64,000 bases of DNA from SYOC01 sp964441775 (GTDB lineage: Bacteria; Desulfobacterota; Binatia; Bin18): NCBI GenBank assembly GCA_964441775.1, contig CAYTVL010000011.1:82486-146485 (forward strand). The letters run 5' to 3'. Below are positions 1 to 9,430 of this stretch, in pieces. The notes under the pieces are model-generated. The model had not been told where the DNA came from, ran no database searches, and was given only the letters and a program-made list of their open reading frames with translations. The position numbers and the translations under genes are program-made. The first letter of the stretch is position 1. Every line of letters starts with the position of its first letter.

Positions 1-990
1 GAACAAATCCCCCATCGTGGAGACTGGCGCGATCGGCACCCGCCGCGCCTGGGCTTTGTGGTAGAGGTCCATCACCGATTGTTCCTGAACCCACTCTTGC
101 AAGAGCGGCTTCAGGGCGTCACCATTGGTCCCACGACTCATGCGGTCCGCAAAAATTTCCTCACCCGCCCACTCTGGGGTACCCATCAAATCGAGAAAAC
201 TTTTCCACTGGTGTTCTTCGACGCAGCACAAGAAAATCCAGCCGTCTTTGCATTCAAAAAAATCAAGCGGTTGAATCGGCTTTTGTCCAAGCCGTGAAGC
301 CGTAATGCCCATGTAGGGGTAGAACTCAAAGGTCAGCTCCAAAATGGAGAGCAAACATTCTTGTGCGGACACTTCCACATGCTGCCCTTCGCCGGTAGAG
401 AGACGGGCAAAGAGCGCCCCGAGCGTGGCGATGGCGGCGTTGACGCCAGCTTGATAGCCGGACTGCTGACCGAACGATTTGAGTGGGGGCATGTCGTCTG
501 TTCCCGGACCGCCGCCGTTGAGCCAGGCCACGCCGCCAGCGTTCCATAATGTCAAATCTGTAGACTGGTAATCTTTATGCGGACCACTCAAGCCAAACGG
601 TGTGACCGACGTCATGACCAGCCGCGGATTACTCTGCTCTAGCGCGGCGTAATCGAGACCCAAAGCGGCCATCGCAGTGGGATGATAGTTGTGGAGCAAG
701 ACATCTGTGTTTCTCAAGAGTTTGTAGAACAGTTCTTGTCCCTCTGCCTGACGCAGGTCCAAAGTGACGCCGTATTTATTGGTGTTGAGGTAGAGAAACA
801 AGCCGCTCTTTTCCGGGTGGGGCGTCTGCCTAGGATACGGTCCGCGTTGCCGCGCCAAGTCGCCTCGGCCAGGCTCTTCAATTTTAATAACCTCAGCCCC
901 CATGTCGGCCATGAGTTTCGCGGTGTAAGCCGCAGACACAAGGTGGCCACACTCAAGAATGCGTACCCCTTCTAGGGCGCGTTCCGCCAT
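1..990 (-). CDS. CaiB/BaiF family CoA-transferase (3' end outside window)
   Basis: The minus strand is open from ATG at 990 to base 1, giving 330 codons of a family III CoA-transferase (usually about 400 aa), so the C-terminus is missing. These enzymes move CoA between carboxylic acids through an aspartyl-CoA intermediate. Visible features are the N-terminal LEGVRILE start, the nucleotide-fold segment LMADMGAEVIKIE, the run TNKYGVTLDLR, VTPFGLSGPHKDY, and the candidate catalytic Asp in STDLTLWNAGG, which is the expected position. The later segment with ECKDGWIFLC is also typical. GGGAG lies 9 bases upstream of the ATG. The acyl substrate cannot be told from sequence. Confidence 0.88.
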   Translation of the reverse strand, partial: MAERALEGVRILECGHLVSAAYTAKLMADMGAEVIKIEEPGRGDLARQRGPYPRQTPHPEKSGLFLYLNTNKYGVTLDLRQAEGQELFYKLLRNTDVLLHNYHPTAMAALGLDYAALEQSNPRLVMTSVTPFGLSGPHKDYQSTDLTLWNAGGVAWLNGGGPGTDDMPPLKSFGQQSGYQAGVNAAIATLGALFARLSTGEGQHVEVSAQECLLSILELTFEFYPYMGITASRLGQKPIQPLDFFECKDGWIFLCCVEEHQWKSFLDLMGTPEWAGEEIFADRMSRGTNGDALKPLLQEWVQEQSVMDLYHKAQARRVPIAPVSTMGDLF

Positions 991-1040
991 AACCTATTCT
1001 CCCTTGAAGCAAGTATAGGGACCCCCTTTAGCAGCCCGAC

Positions 1041-1067
1041 AGGTTGGGGTCTAGAGTCCAGCGAGAG
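1041..1067. repeat. Short 7-nt repeat tract between genes
   Basis: Between the CoA-transferase and kinase genes the sequence reads as units of seven: GGGTCTA, GAGTCCA, GCGAGAG. The unit GAGTCCA also occurs in the linker repeat of the cyclase gene at 58523-58557, so this looks like an intergenic copy of the same dispersed heptanucleotide family. The tract is short and degenerate. Confidence 0.4.
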
Positions 1068-1103
1068 AAAAACGGGCAGACGGAGTAAGACGGACGCGCG
1101 TCC

Positions 1104-2828
1104 TCATAGGGCCGCTGCGACTCTCTCTCCTACCGCGAGGGGGAGCCATACGCGAAAGGTTGAGCCTTGGCCTGGGGTGCTGTCCACACTAATGGAGCCT
1201 TCCAGCAAATCCAACATGCGGCTGACGATATATAACCCCAACCCGACGCCTCCATAGCGGCGCGTCATTGGATCTTCCGCTTGGCGAAACGGCTCGAAAA
1301 TGATGGAGCGTGCTTCTGGCGAAATGCCGATGCCAGTGTCGGCGATACTCAGGTCCACGCCATGTTGTCGGGCGGAGACCGCTACCGTGATGCTGCCCGA
1401 TTCAGTAAACTTGAAGGCGTTGTTAATGAGATTTTTCAGCACGACTTTCACTTTTACGGGGTCAGTACAAATGGACGGTGTGTCCGCCGAGACGCGCCAA
1501 TGGCATGTGAGAGGTGAGTTCTCCTGGAGGGCTTTGGTTTCCTGTTGAATTTCTTGCAGCAGTGCTTTGAGATCAGTTTGGACAAGCGCGAGTGGGAAGC
1601 GTCCAGCCTCGAGACGACTCACCTCTAGGGTTGCATTGACAATTGCACTCAGTTCATGGGTGTTCCGTTCGATGCGCTGGAGAATATCGACCTGTTCCGG
1701 GGCTAATTCTCCGAACTCGCCGGACAGTAAGAGGTCGTTGTAGCCGGTGACGATGTGGAGCGGGGTGCGCAACTCGTGGGAGATAGTGGTAATAAAATCG
1801 GACTTGAGTCGGTTGGCGTTTTCTACTTGTTCAAACAGTCGAGCGTTTTCGAGCGCAATAGAAGCCAAGTGGGTAATACCACGGGCGATCCGTTGTTGCA
1901 CGGAAGGCAAAGGGAGCGTCGACGTTTGGTAGCCGACGCTTTGTAAGCCGATCATCGCGCCGCCGCGGCGCAAAGGGAAGTGCATGCTCTCCAGCGCGCC
2001 GAATGTACGGTATAACGCATTGGCCAACAAATGACCATCCTTCGCGTCGGTGGTGATCAGGTCTCCTCGCTCTAAACGAGCAAGTACGGTGGGAATGGTT
2101 GAATGCGCGAGATGGAGAACGCGCAAGGCTTCCCATTGCTCTCCAGTCCCACCCCAGTGGGCGACTGGTCTAAATATCCGTTCTTCCGGCTGCCAGAGAA
2201 AAGTGAGACTGCATGAGCCGCCAAGCTCGTGCGCGGTGATGCGGCAGAGATGATCCAAGATGGCCGGGGTGTTTAGTAACGCGCTGAGTTCTTCACCAAC
2301 CCGCACTAACGCACCCGACACTTTCCCCTCTTCTTCTTTGGCGTCCTCTGCTTGTTTGCGCTCCGTGATGTCACGCGAGACGATCATAGCCCGGGGTTCC
2401 CCGGTAGCAGTGTGAAAAAGGCGCCCTGTGCTTTCGAACCACCGCCACTCGCCATTTTTATGACGGTAGCGAAAGATAACATGTTCTGAGGTCGGTTCGA
2501 TGAGCCCACGGCTAAATGCTTCAACCGCAGTCAGCGCATCGTCAGGATGAATGCCGTCAAAGATATTCTTGCCAAGCAGTTCGTCAGGATCGTAGCCTAA
2601 CGTTTCAGTGTAATCCGAACTGACATACAGGAAACGTCCGTCGATAGAAGCTTCGATGACAAAATCATACGTGTGTTCGATCAGCGTGCGGTAGCGTTCC
2701 TCGCTTTCTTGACGCTTTTCTTCTGCCCCTTGGCGCTCAATGACGGTCTGTTGGAGTTCCACCACTTGACGGCGAAGCTTTTCAACTTCAGCGAGAAGCT
2801 CCTTTTCTGTTTTTCGGCTCGTGCCCAT
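1104..2828 (-). CDS. PAS/GAF sensor histidine kinase (soluble)
   Basis: Two-component sensor kinase of about 574 aa. In order: an N-terminal coiled coil rich in Glu/Lys/Gln, a PAS plus PAC domain (about residues 45-155, ending MIVSRDITERKQAE), a GAF-like domain (about 180-320), a HisKA dimerisation domain with phospho-acceptor His in SHELRTPL, and a HATPase_c domain with N box NLINNAFKF, G1 DTGIGI and G2 GVGLGLYI. No transmembrane segment is seen, so it should sense a cytoplasmic signal. No response regulator is adjacent, so its partner is unknown. The frame stays open upstream to a GTG at 2867. I prefer ATG 2828, although GGAGG lies an unusually long 17 bases before it. Confidence 0.92.
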   Translation of the reverse strand: MGTSRKTEKELLAEVEKLRRQVVELQQTVIERQGAEEKRQESEERYRTLIEHTYDFVIEASIDGRFLYVSSDYTETLGYDPDELLGKNIFDGIHPDDALTAVEAFSRGLIEPTSEHVIFRYRHKNGEWRWFESTGRLFHTATGEPRAMIVSRDITERKQAEDAKEEEGKVSGALVRVGEELSALLNTPAILDHLCRITAHELGGSCSLTFLWQPEERIFRPVAHWGGTGEQWEALRVLHLAHSTIPTVLARLERGDLITTDAKDGHLLANALYRTFGALESMHFPLRRGGAMIGLQSVGYQTSTLPLPSVQQRIARGITHLASIALENARLFEQVENANRLKSDFITTISHELRTPLHIVTGYNDLLLSGEFGELAPEQVDILQRIERNTHELSAIVNATLEVSRLEAGRFPLALVQTDLKALLQEIQQETKALQENSPLTCHWRVSADTPSICTDPVKVKVVLKNLINNAFKFTESGSITVAVSARQHGVDLSIADTGIGISPEARSIIFEPFRQAEDPMTRRYGGVGLGLYIVSRMLDLLEGSISVDSTPGQGSTFRVWLPLAVGERVAAAL

Positions 2829-3124
2829 CGGTTTTTGCTTTTTTACCTCCTCTAACTTACCTCTCACTTTTACACATTACTCTGTTCCGTAAAAGAGAGT
2901 CAAAGAATCTTCTTGGTTCGCCGAAGACTAGACTGACGGCGTTATGGTTTTGACGCTGACCGTGAAAGGATTGCCAGATTGACGGCCTACGAAGACCTAG
3001 AGTGCGCAGAAATCCCATAAGAATCAGGACCGTCCATTTTGTGACGTCTGGCAGAAAATTTGCTCTCCTGAACAACCACCGAAGTACCTGTCAAAAATCT
3101 TCTTCCATATACGAGGTGCGGCGC

Positions 3125-4141
3125 ATGGATGCGAAAGATAGTGTTTTTTCTGCTTCAGAGAAAAACATCTTCCAGATGATGACTGGGTTTTTCACGTCCA
3201 AACTGCTAGCAGTGGGAGTGGAGTTAGACCTCTTTACGTGGATCTCTGCCCAGCCGCGAACGTTCACGGATATTCAATCCCGGTTCCATTTCGCCGAGCG
3301 CCCCTGCCGCATTTTCCTCGATACGTTGGTAAGTCTTAATTTATTGAACTGCGACAGAGGAATGTATCGCAACACTCCGCTGGCGGAAGCGCTGCTGGTG
3401 CGTGGACGTCCCGATTTTCAAGGTCCGCACGTGCAGTTGTTTGATCATTTGTACCTGGCGTGCGACAACTTGAAAACCGCGCTGTGCGAAAATCGCCCCA
3501 TTAGCCGGGACTATACGTACTTTTTTGAAGAAGATCGAAAAAGAGCCGATCAGTATAGTGGTCTCATGCATGAGTCGAGCATAGTGCCCGCCATGGTGTT
3601 GCCGCAGTACTGGGATTTCTCCGAGAGCCAGCGAGTCATGGATGTCGGCGGCGGCTATGGCCGCTTGTGCTTGACGCTCGTCTCCCAGTTTCCTGACCTG
3701 GAATTAATGCTGTTCGACCTGCCCGAGGTGTGTGAGGAAGCAACGAGTTTCCTGCACACCTACCCGTCCTACCTGACCTCTCGCATTCAGTTGCACGCGG
3801 GCAACTTTTTCCAGGACCAACTGCCTCAGGGCGCCGACACCATCGTGATGATGCGCATCCTGCACGATTGGCCGCGAGAACGGGTCAAAATGTTAGCGGC
3901 GAAAGCCTTTGCCGCCCTGCCGTCTGGCGGACATTTGCTGATTTACGAGACGTTTAAAGATCAAGGCCCTTCTCCCGGCGACGCCGCTTTCATCTCGCTC
4001 TTGTTGTTGCTCATCAGTCCAGGCGGTGAGTGCCGCACGGTTGAGGAAATGCGCTCGTTGTTACGAGAGGTAGGTTTTGCTTCTGTTGAATTAATTCCCA
4101 CGATCTATTTTTATGGACTCCTCGTGGCCCGCAAAGCATAA
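3125..4141 (+). CDS. SAM-dependent O-methyltransferase (Methyltransf_2 type)
   Basis: 338-aa methyltransferase of the plant/polyketide O-methyltransferase type. It has an N-terminal winged-helix dimerisation region (FFTSKLLAVGVELDLF, residues about 20-90) and a C-terminal Rossmann domain with the SAM motif VMDVGGGYGRL near residue 175 and the later run RILHDWPRERVKML typical of the family. ATG 3125 is chosen because GAGGTG lies 7 bases upstream and the family N-terminus starts here; the frame is open back to 3002. It is the first gene of a tight + strand run with the reductase-type SDR, MMPL transporter and LolA-like protein, which suggests a tailoring role on a lipid or polyketide-like product. 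The substrate is not evident. Confidence 0.88.
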   Translation: MDAKDSVFSASEKNIFQMMTGFFTSKLLAVGVELDLFTWISAQPRTFTDIQSRFHFAERPCRIFLDTLVSLNLLNCDRGMYRNTPLAEALLVRGRPDFQGPHVQLFDHLYLACDNLKTALCENRPISRDYTYFFEEDRKRADQYSGLMHESSIVPAMVLPQYWDFSESQRVMDVGGGYGRLCLTLVSQFPDLELMLFDLPEVCEEATSFLHTYPSYLTSRIQLHAGNFFQDQLPQGADTIVMMRILHDWPRERVKMLAAKAFAALPSGGHLLIYETFKDQGPSPGDAAFISLLLLLISPGGECRTVEEMRSLLREVGFASVELIPTIYFYGLLVARKA

Positions 4142-4152
4142 AGGATATGACA

Positions 4153-5379
4153 ATGACACAGGGCAAGACGGCGTTAGTGACTGGCGGCACCGGCTTTCTC
4201 GGCTCGTTTCTCATTGATTTTTTACTGCGTCAAGGGGAACGCGTGGTTGCGTTGTTGCGTGGGCCGGCGGCGGCAGAGCGATTGCTGGAGACGTTACAGG
4301 CTGTTGGGATGTACGATGTGGAAATGTTCCGAGAGAGCGGGCAACTGTCGGTGATCACCGGAGACGTGAGCGCGCCGGGCCTTGGGTTCAGCGAAGCGGA
4401 GCTAGACGCTTTGGCTGAGGGAATTGATGAAATTTGGCACTGCGCGGCAAGTTTAAAATTTCAAGAACGTTATTCCGAAGAAATCGCGGCCCAAAATATC
4501 GCCGGCACTCGGCACATGCTCAATTTCGCCCGGCGCTGCAATCGGCGGCAATCAACGCCTATGTTCCATATCAGCACGGCGTATGCGGCCCCGTTGCGCG
4601 AAGGGTTAGTCAGAGAGACCTTACCTTCTTCCGATACCAGGTTCCGCAATCGCTACGAGTGGTCGAAGCAAGAAGCGGAACGCCTCGTGGGGACGGTTCG
4701 CTACCAGGAGGAATTGCCGCTCTTCATTTTCCGTCCGTCCATTATTATTGGGCACTCTCGCACGGGGCGCGCAGTGCGGTTCACAGGCTATTACGACGTA
4801 TTTCGTACGCTGTATTTGTTGACGCATAACTTGGAGATCAATTTAGGCGGCAGCTTTAATCGGAATCTCCACCTCCGCATCAAAGCAGGCGCCGATGTTC
4901 GACTGAATCTCGTTCCTGTTGACTTTGTTGTCGAGTCGATGTGGCGTATCGCGCGGAGCCAGTCGCACGACGACTGGATTTTCAACATCACTAACGAACG
5001 GCCCCCGCTCCTTTCTTTCCTTTTCGCGCAAGCCTCGCGACTCTTGAATGTCTCGGGGATTGAGCTTGTCAGTCCCTTGGCTTTTGATCAGCACCCGATG
5101 TCAGGGTTGGAACGTATCTTTAACCGCAAGACGCAATTTCAAGCGCCGTATCTCCTGGATGGCCCAGCATTTGACACGACAAACTTTCGCGCCAGTGTCC
5201 CGGAGCATCTACTCCCATGTCCCCGCGTCGATGAGACGCTGATGCGCCGCATGAACGAGTCGTATTATGATCTGCTGAATCGACAGTTTGGCATGCCACA
5301 CGCGCCAGTTCCTATTACTCTGGGGAGACCTTCCGCTCTTCCCGCCACAGTGGAGATCCAGGACGAGATCTCCTTCTAG
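4153..5379 (+). CDS. Reductase-type extended SDR (NAD_binding_4, fatty-acyl/thioester reductase-like)
   Basis: About 408-aa NAD(P)-binding protein. The glycine motif TGGTGFLG is at the N-terminus, the catalytic YxxxK appears as YEWSK, and the segments DEIWHCAASLKF and FRPSIIIG are as in the male-sterility / thioester-reductase (PF07993) group. That family reduces acyl thioesters to aldehydes or alcohols; no carrier or adenylation domain is attached here. ATG 4153 has AAGGA 7 bases upstream; ATG 4147 is in frame but too close to it. It starts 12 bases after the methyltransferase stop and 19 bases before the MMPL gene, so the genes are probably co-transcribed. An isomerase or epimerase role is a less likely alternative. 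Confidence 0.85.
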   Translation: MTQGKTALVTGGTGFLGSFLIDFLLRQGERVVALLRGPAAAERLLETLQAVGMYDVEMFRESGQLSVITGDVSAPGLGFSEAELDALAEGIDEIWHCAASLKFQERYSEEIAAQNIAGTRHMLNFARRCNRRQSTPMFHISTAYAAPLREGLVRETLPSSDTRFRNRYEWSKQEAERLVGTVRYQEELPLFIFRPSIIIGHSRTGRAVRFTGYYDVFRTLYLLTHNLEINLGGSFNRNLHLRIKAGADVRLNLVPVDFVVESMWRIARSQSHDDWIFNITNERPPLLSFLFAQASRLLNVSGIELVSPLAFDQHPMSGLERIFNRKTQFQAPYLLDGPAFDTTNFRASVPEHLLPCPRVDETLMRRMNESYYDLLNRQFGMPHAPVPITLGRPSALPATVEIQDEISF

Positions 5380-5398
5380 CGCAAATTAGGAATACGCT

Positions 5399-7957
5399 AT
5401 GAAACCACGTGCTCTTTACTCTTGGACGCTGCGATATCCCGTTGCAATCGTCTCGTGTTTCTTCCTGTTGACCGCTGTTTTCATATGGGGCAACACCCAA
5501 GTAAAAAAGAGCGGTATTCTCGATCGAGACGTCATTCTCCGCGAGGATGACCCGTTTCGGAGCATGGACCTGTACGTGCAGGACAAAGTACGTGAAGGGT
5601 TCGGCGGCAGAGAATTTATTCCCTTCGTGCTCCATGGCGGCCTCCGTTCACAAGCAGATGCGGAGAAGATTATTCGCCTCACGCGTGCGGCGCAGCACAC
5701 TTTTGGTGAGACGATTCTGAGCCTGGCGACGACGCCCGCGTATCATGACACTGGAGAGACGTTACTCGATGACCCGTATGTGACAAAAACTGCTGTCGCC
5801 TTGTTTGACTCACAGCCGCAAACGAGCGAATGGAAAAAGCAGGTTACGGGGGATGCGAGTGTCTTTGGCCTACTGGTCGCGAAGGATTTTTCTTGGACGT
5901 CGGTCGTGCGCTATTTGCCGCCGGGGTATGACGAAATACAAGAGTTTCGTCGCACGGTTGAATTTCTCGAAGGGCGCAGCATCCCGTGGTGGGAGTGGTT
6001 GTGGAAAAAGGATATCACTCCGCAGGACTCTAACCTGGAAGTGAGCGGCTGGACGATGGGGCGTGGCCTGATCGACCAAGGTTTAAATGTTGACATCCTT
6101 TCGCTCGTCTTTCTTGGGGTTGCTTTCACACTTCCTATTTTCTGGGCGACGTTGGGGTCGCTTCGGGCTGCCTGCCTTGGCGTCGGCGTCATGGTGATTG
6201 GCGGATTCGTGTGGACACGCGGGACTATGGGGTTGCTCGGCGTGCCTGAGCGCGTGTTCTCGTTGCTTGCGTACGCGAGCGTCATTGTTCAAGGCACGAG
6301 TTTCGCCCTGCATAAATTCTCCGCGCTAGAGGAAACTGAAACCGATGACCGCAGGGAAGGATGGCGGCGCGCGTGCGAAGTCGATGGACTTATTCTGACC
6401 ACTGCTGCAATCTCTGCGTTTGGCTTTGCCACGTTATGGTCATTTGGGCTGAAGCCAATTCGCGAGCTTGGCGTGGCCGCAACGATAGGCGTCATCTGGC
6501 TCGTGCTTCTGGCCGTTGTGTTTTTGCCAGCCTTTGATCTGTTGACAGCTTCGCAAACGTTGAAAGAACAGCAAGCAGCGTCGCAATTAGCCGCTCTCTG
6601 TTCTGAGCATGGGTTGGGACTCTCTGTGTTGTTGCTTTTGTGGCAAAAGCTGACGGCTTGGTGTGAGCGTTTGTGCTTGAGTTGCGTACGCGCCGCTGTG
6701 TGGCTGACTCACGGATGGCGCAAGGGGGGCATTCTGGTCGGGACAATTGCGCTGTTTGCTTTTGTCGCCGTGGTCTTTTGGCGAGGAGAGGTGCCAAGTC
6801 ATACGCGAGCGTTGGAATTTATTCGAGGGACCTCGGTGGAGCGCGAAGCGCGCTTCCTGAATCGAGACGGGAATGTCGGCTTTGAATTTCTCGATTTGCT
6901 GGTCGAGCCGCGTCATGGAGCTGGCATTACCGATCCACAGTTTCTAGCGCGTGCGTGGGAGTTGCAAACGCAGATTAAGGACGTTCCTGGGAGTCGCGAA
7001 ACCTCGTCCATCTTGGGAACGGTGCGGCAAATCGCCCAAGAATCCTTTAAGAAGCCGTTCCCAGAAACTTCCGAGGAAGTGGCAGCCGCGTTTTTTCTGA
7101 TCGAGAATCGGCTCTCATTGGAGATGCAGCAGCAACTCTATTTCCCCGGCGGCGTGCGGATTTCCGTTTCGTATGGCACTGATGATAGTGTGGAGTTGGG
7201 ACGCTTTCGTGACGCCATACTTGCACTGGCGCGTCGGTCCTTTCCCGACTTGAATGTCAACGCGTTCAACAAAGCCGCCCTCTATCCGCAGGTCGATAAA
7301 TATGTGCGTGAAGGAAAGGTCGCAAACATTTTTACTTCGCAGTTTGGGATCGCGTTGATCTGCGGTGTCCTGCTATGGCGCTCGAATCGGCGGCTCTCCA
7401 GTGCGCAGCTTGCGCCGCTACGGGGCGGGCTTCTAATGTCGCTGCCGTTGTTCTTTGCAACCGGAGTGATGGGGCTCCTCATGTGGCTCCTACAGATCCC
7501 CCTGGACATGGCGACTGCTTCGATCGGCGCCCTAGCGATTAATGCCGCCACGGATTTTAGTTTGTATCTCGTGCTGACCTATCAAAAAATGCTTGGCGCT
7601 TTTACGCCACAGGATGCACTCCGTAAGACGCTGAAGATCGAAGGGAAGGTCATCATGGCCGATTGCCTTTTGAATGCCTGTTGCTTCCTGCCATTGATGA
7701 GCTCGCATTTTCTACCGGTGCAGCAATTGGGCTGGATGATGGGGGTGATGTTAATAGCGTGCGCCGTGGGGTCCCTGTTGCTGATGGCGGCGCTACTGCC
7801 TGCTTGTGTAACGCAAAAGGAGAAGGGTTATGAAAAGGATTTTCTGCCGCTTCGTACTCGTGTTGGGGATTTTACTCCCATGCTCGTCTGGGCTAGCGGC
7901 CCCGACGGCGCAAGAAGTCATCGGGCTAGCGCGCCAACAGTTGAGTCTTCCTGCTGA
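5399..7957 (+). CDS. MMPL/RND-family inner-membrane transporter
   Basis: 852-aa RND-superfamily protein of the hydrophobe/hopanoid-exporter type. A first TM (about residues 10-30) is followed by a periplasmic loop, then a cluster of five TMs (about 225-385), a TM near 455, a second loop (about 475-640) and a final group of TMs (about 645-800). This is the duplicated 6-TM plan of the family. Such proteins move lipids or other hydrophobic molecules across or out of the inner membrane using the proton gradient. The following gene encodes a LolA-like periplasmic protein, a pairing that fits lipid export to the outer membrane. Oddity: the last 43 codons overlap the next gene by 128 bases and look non-conserved. 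Confidence 0.9.
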   Translation: MKPRALYSWTLRYPVAIVSCFFLLTAVFIWGNTQVKKSGILDRDVILREDDPFRSMDLYVQDKVREGFGGREFIPFVLHGGLRSQADAEKIIRLTRAAQHTFGETILSLATTPAYHDTGETLLDDPYVTKTAVALFDSQPQTSEWKKQVTGDASVFGLLVAKDFSWTSVVRYLPPGYDEIQEFRRTVEFLEGRSIPWWEWLWKKDITPQDSNLEVSGWTMGRGLIDQGLNVDILSLVFLGVAFTLPIFWATLGSLRAACLGVGVMVIGGFVWTRGTMGLLGVPERVFSLLAYASVIVQGTSFALHKFSALEETETDDRREGWRRACEVDGLILTTAAISAFGFATLWSFGLKPIRELGVAATIGVIWLVLLAVVFLPAFDLLTASQTLKEQQAASQLAALCSEHGLGLSVLLLLWQKLTAWCERLCLSCVRAAVWLTHGWRKGGILVGTIALFAFVAVVFWRGEVPSHTRALEFIRGTSVEREARFLNRDGNVGFEFLDLLVEPRHGAGITDPQFLARAWELQTQIKDVPGSRETSSILGTVRQIAQESFKKPFPETSEEVAAAFFLIENRLSLEMQQQLYFPGGVRISVSYGTDDSVELGRFRDAILALARRSFPDLNVNAFNKAALYPQVDKYVREGKVANIFTSQFGIALICGVLLWRSNRRLSSAQLAPLRGGLLMSLPLFFATGVMGLLMWLLQIPLDMATASIGALAINAATDFSLYLVLTYQKMLGAFTPQDALRKTLKIEGKVIMADCLLNACCFLPLMSSHFLPVQQLGWMMGVMLIACAVGSLLLMAALLPACVTQKEKGYEKDFLPLRTRVGDFTPMLVWASGPDGARSHRASAPTVESSC

Positions 7958-8645
7958 GCTCACAGAAGGAGAAATGATCATCACTCGTGGTGAAACGCTG
8001 AAACGCGTCTACCCATTTGTGATGGGAAAACTTTGGGATGACGCCAGCCAGACCGAGGCGGTGCGGCTCGATTTCAAGACGGCGGTCAATTCGACTGGAG
8101 AGTCCGCCTTGCACAACGACCAGCGCTATCTGCTCAGAAGAACCGCACTCTCCCCTGCCACGCAGTGGCTGTATCTACCGGCGTTGCGCCGCGTTCGTAT
8201 CGTACCCTTCCAACCTGATGATCCCTTGCTGCAGAGTCACATGTTTTTTTACGATCTCACCGCCATTCAAGATCTTGGGGACTATCGCTATCAGTTCCTT
8301 GACGCGAATGAACAAGCGCCGGTTATCGAAGGAGCCCCTCTGCCGGCGAGTACGATGGCGCCTTATGAACGTTCAGTGTTTTCTTTGCAGAAACGGGGCG
8401 CAACGTATCTCATCACCGCCATTCGCTCAACGGTGAAGGGAAAAGAGAAAACGGCGCGGTTCCTCGACTTTCAAGAAATTGCGCCAGGCTACTATCGTCC
8501 GCGACGATTAGAAATCACTGAAGAAGCGGGACAGACTGAGTTCGCGTTTGCACATTGGCTGGGGCGCCCTGCTGAACCACAACTGCTGACTCCGACGCAT
8601 TTGGAGACGCAGACGTTGACGTTTCCTATCGTCCCTGAAAATTAG
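7830..8645 (+). CDS. LolA-like outer-membrane lipoprotein-sorting protein
   Basis: 271-aa secreted protein. The N-terminus is a signal peptide (basic MKRIFCRF, hydrophobic VLVLGILLPCSSG, likely cleavage after LAA). The body matches the LolA_like group (PF17131) in layout: a short helix with LARQQLSLPAELTEGEM, then beta-rich sequence with WLYLPALRRVRIVP and YRPRRLEI. Members usually sit beside MMPL transporters and are thought to carry lipids or lipoproteins across the periplasm. AAGGAG lies 8 bases upstream of ATG 7830. The start lies inside the MMPL reading frame (128-base overlap), implying coupled translation. It overlaps the convergent hydratase gene by 20 bases. Confidence 0.82.
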   Translation: MKRIFCRFVLVLGILLPCSSGLAAPTAQEVIGLARQQLSLPAELTEGEMIITRGETLKRVYPFVMGKLWDDASQTEAVRLDFKTAVNSTGESALHNDQRYLLRRTALSPATQWLYLPALRRVRIVPFQPDDPLLQSHMFFYDLTAIQDLGDYRYQFLDANEQAPVIEGAPLPASTMAPYERSVFSLQKRGATYLITAIRSTVKGKEKTARFLDFQEIAPGYYRPRRLEITEEAGQTEFAFAHWLGRPAEPQLLTPTHLETQTLTFPIVPEN

Positions 8646-9417
8646 GTTTGCGCTTTTCCACGAAGGCGCGCGCCGCCTCCTTGGCGTCTTCACTGCCGCT
8701 GAGGTCGTGCGTCATATTCTGCTCGAAGCGGTAGCCGTCACGCAGGTCCATGAACTCGATCGTGTTCATGGCGTGCTTGGCAAGGCGCACGGCCAGCGGA
8801 CTCTTCTCGGCGATATTCCGCGCCAGGGCCTGCGCTTCCTCCAAGAGTTTGTCCGGGGCGACCACTTTTTCGACGATGCCGCGTCGATACAATTCCGCCG
8901 CTCCCACGCGTTCACCCGTGTACATCATCTTCCGGGCCTTGTAGACGCCGAACAAGCGTTGACAATGACGACCGCCTCCTAAGAGCCCCACGTCGATCTC
9001 AGGCAGACCGATGAGCGCGTTCTCCGAAGCAATGAGCATATCGCACGAGGCCGCCAGCGCCAATCCGCCGCCCAAGGCCGGACCGTTGATCGCGCCGATA
9101 ACCGGTACGGAGCATTCCAAAATCGAGTTAAAGGCTTCACGCGCCGCGCGTGAATGCGCCCACATCGCGCCGGGGCGCGGCGCTTGTTGCGCGCCTTCCA
9201 GCGAAGCCGAGCGCGCCTTCATATCCGCTCCCGCGCAGAAGCATTTCCCCGCGCCGATGAACACCGCTGCTCGCACGTCCGCACGATTGTTTAAAGCGTC
9301 AAACGCCGCCTGAATTTCATCGAGCATCTGGCGGTTCATAGCGTTGACCGGCGGACGATCGATGGTGACGGTGGCGACGTAGTCTTTTATTTCCGTCTTG
9401 ATAATTTCAGCGTCCAT
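8626..9417 (-). CDS. Enoyl-CoA hydratase/isomerase (crotonase) family protein
   Basis: 263-aa crotonase-fold enzyme. Oxyanion-hole segments are FIGAGKCFCAGADMK and NGPALGGGLALAASCD. The second catalytic glutamate is present in LPEIDVGLLGG, but the first (normally GGGxELA) is replaced by Ala in GGGLALA, so ordinary enoyl-CoA hydration is doubtful. Isomerase, hydrolase or another crotonase chemistry is possible. The C-terminal FVEKRKPNFQGR is typical. AGGAGG lies about 7 bases upstream of ATG 9417. It is convergent with the LolA-like gene and stands alone on its strand apart from the toxin-antitoxin pair upstream. Confidence 0.9.
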   Translation of the reverse strand: MDAEIIKTEIKDYVATVTIDRPPVNAMNRQMLDEIQAAFDALNNRADVRAAVFIGAGKCFCAGADMKARSASLEGAQQAPRPGAMWAHSRAAREAFNSILECSVPVIGAINGPALGGGLALAASCDMLIASENALIGLPEIDVGLLGGGRHCQRLFGVYKARKMMYTGERVGAAELYRRGIVEKVVAPDKLLEEAQALARNIAEKSPLAVRLAKHAMNTIEFMDLRDGYRFEQNMTHDLSGSEDAKEAARAFVEKRKPNFQGR

Positions 9418-9430
9418 GGTGAGTCCTCCT

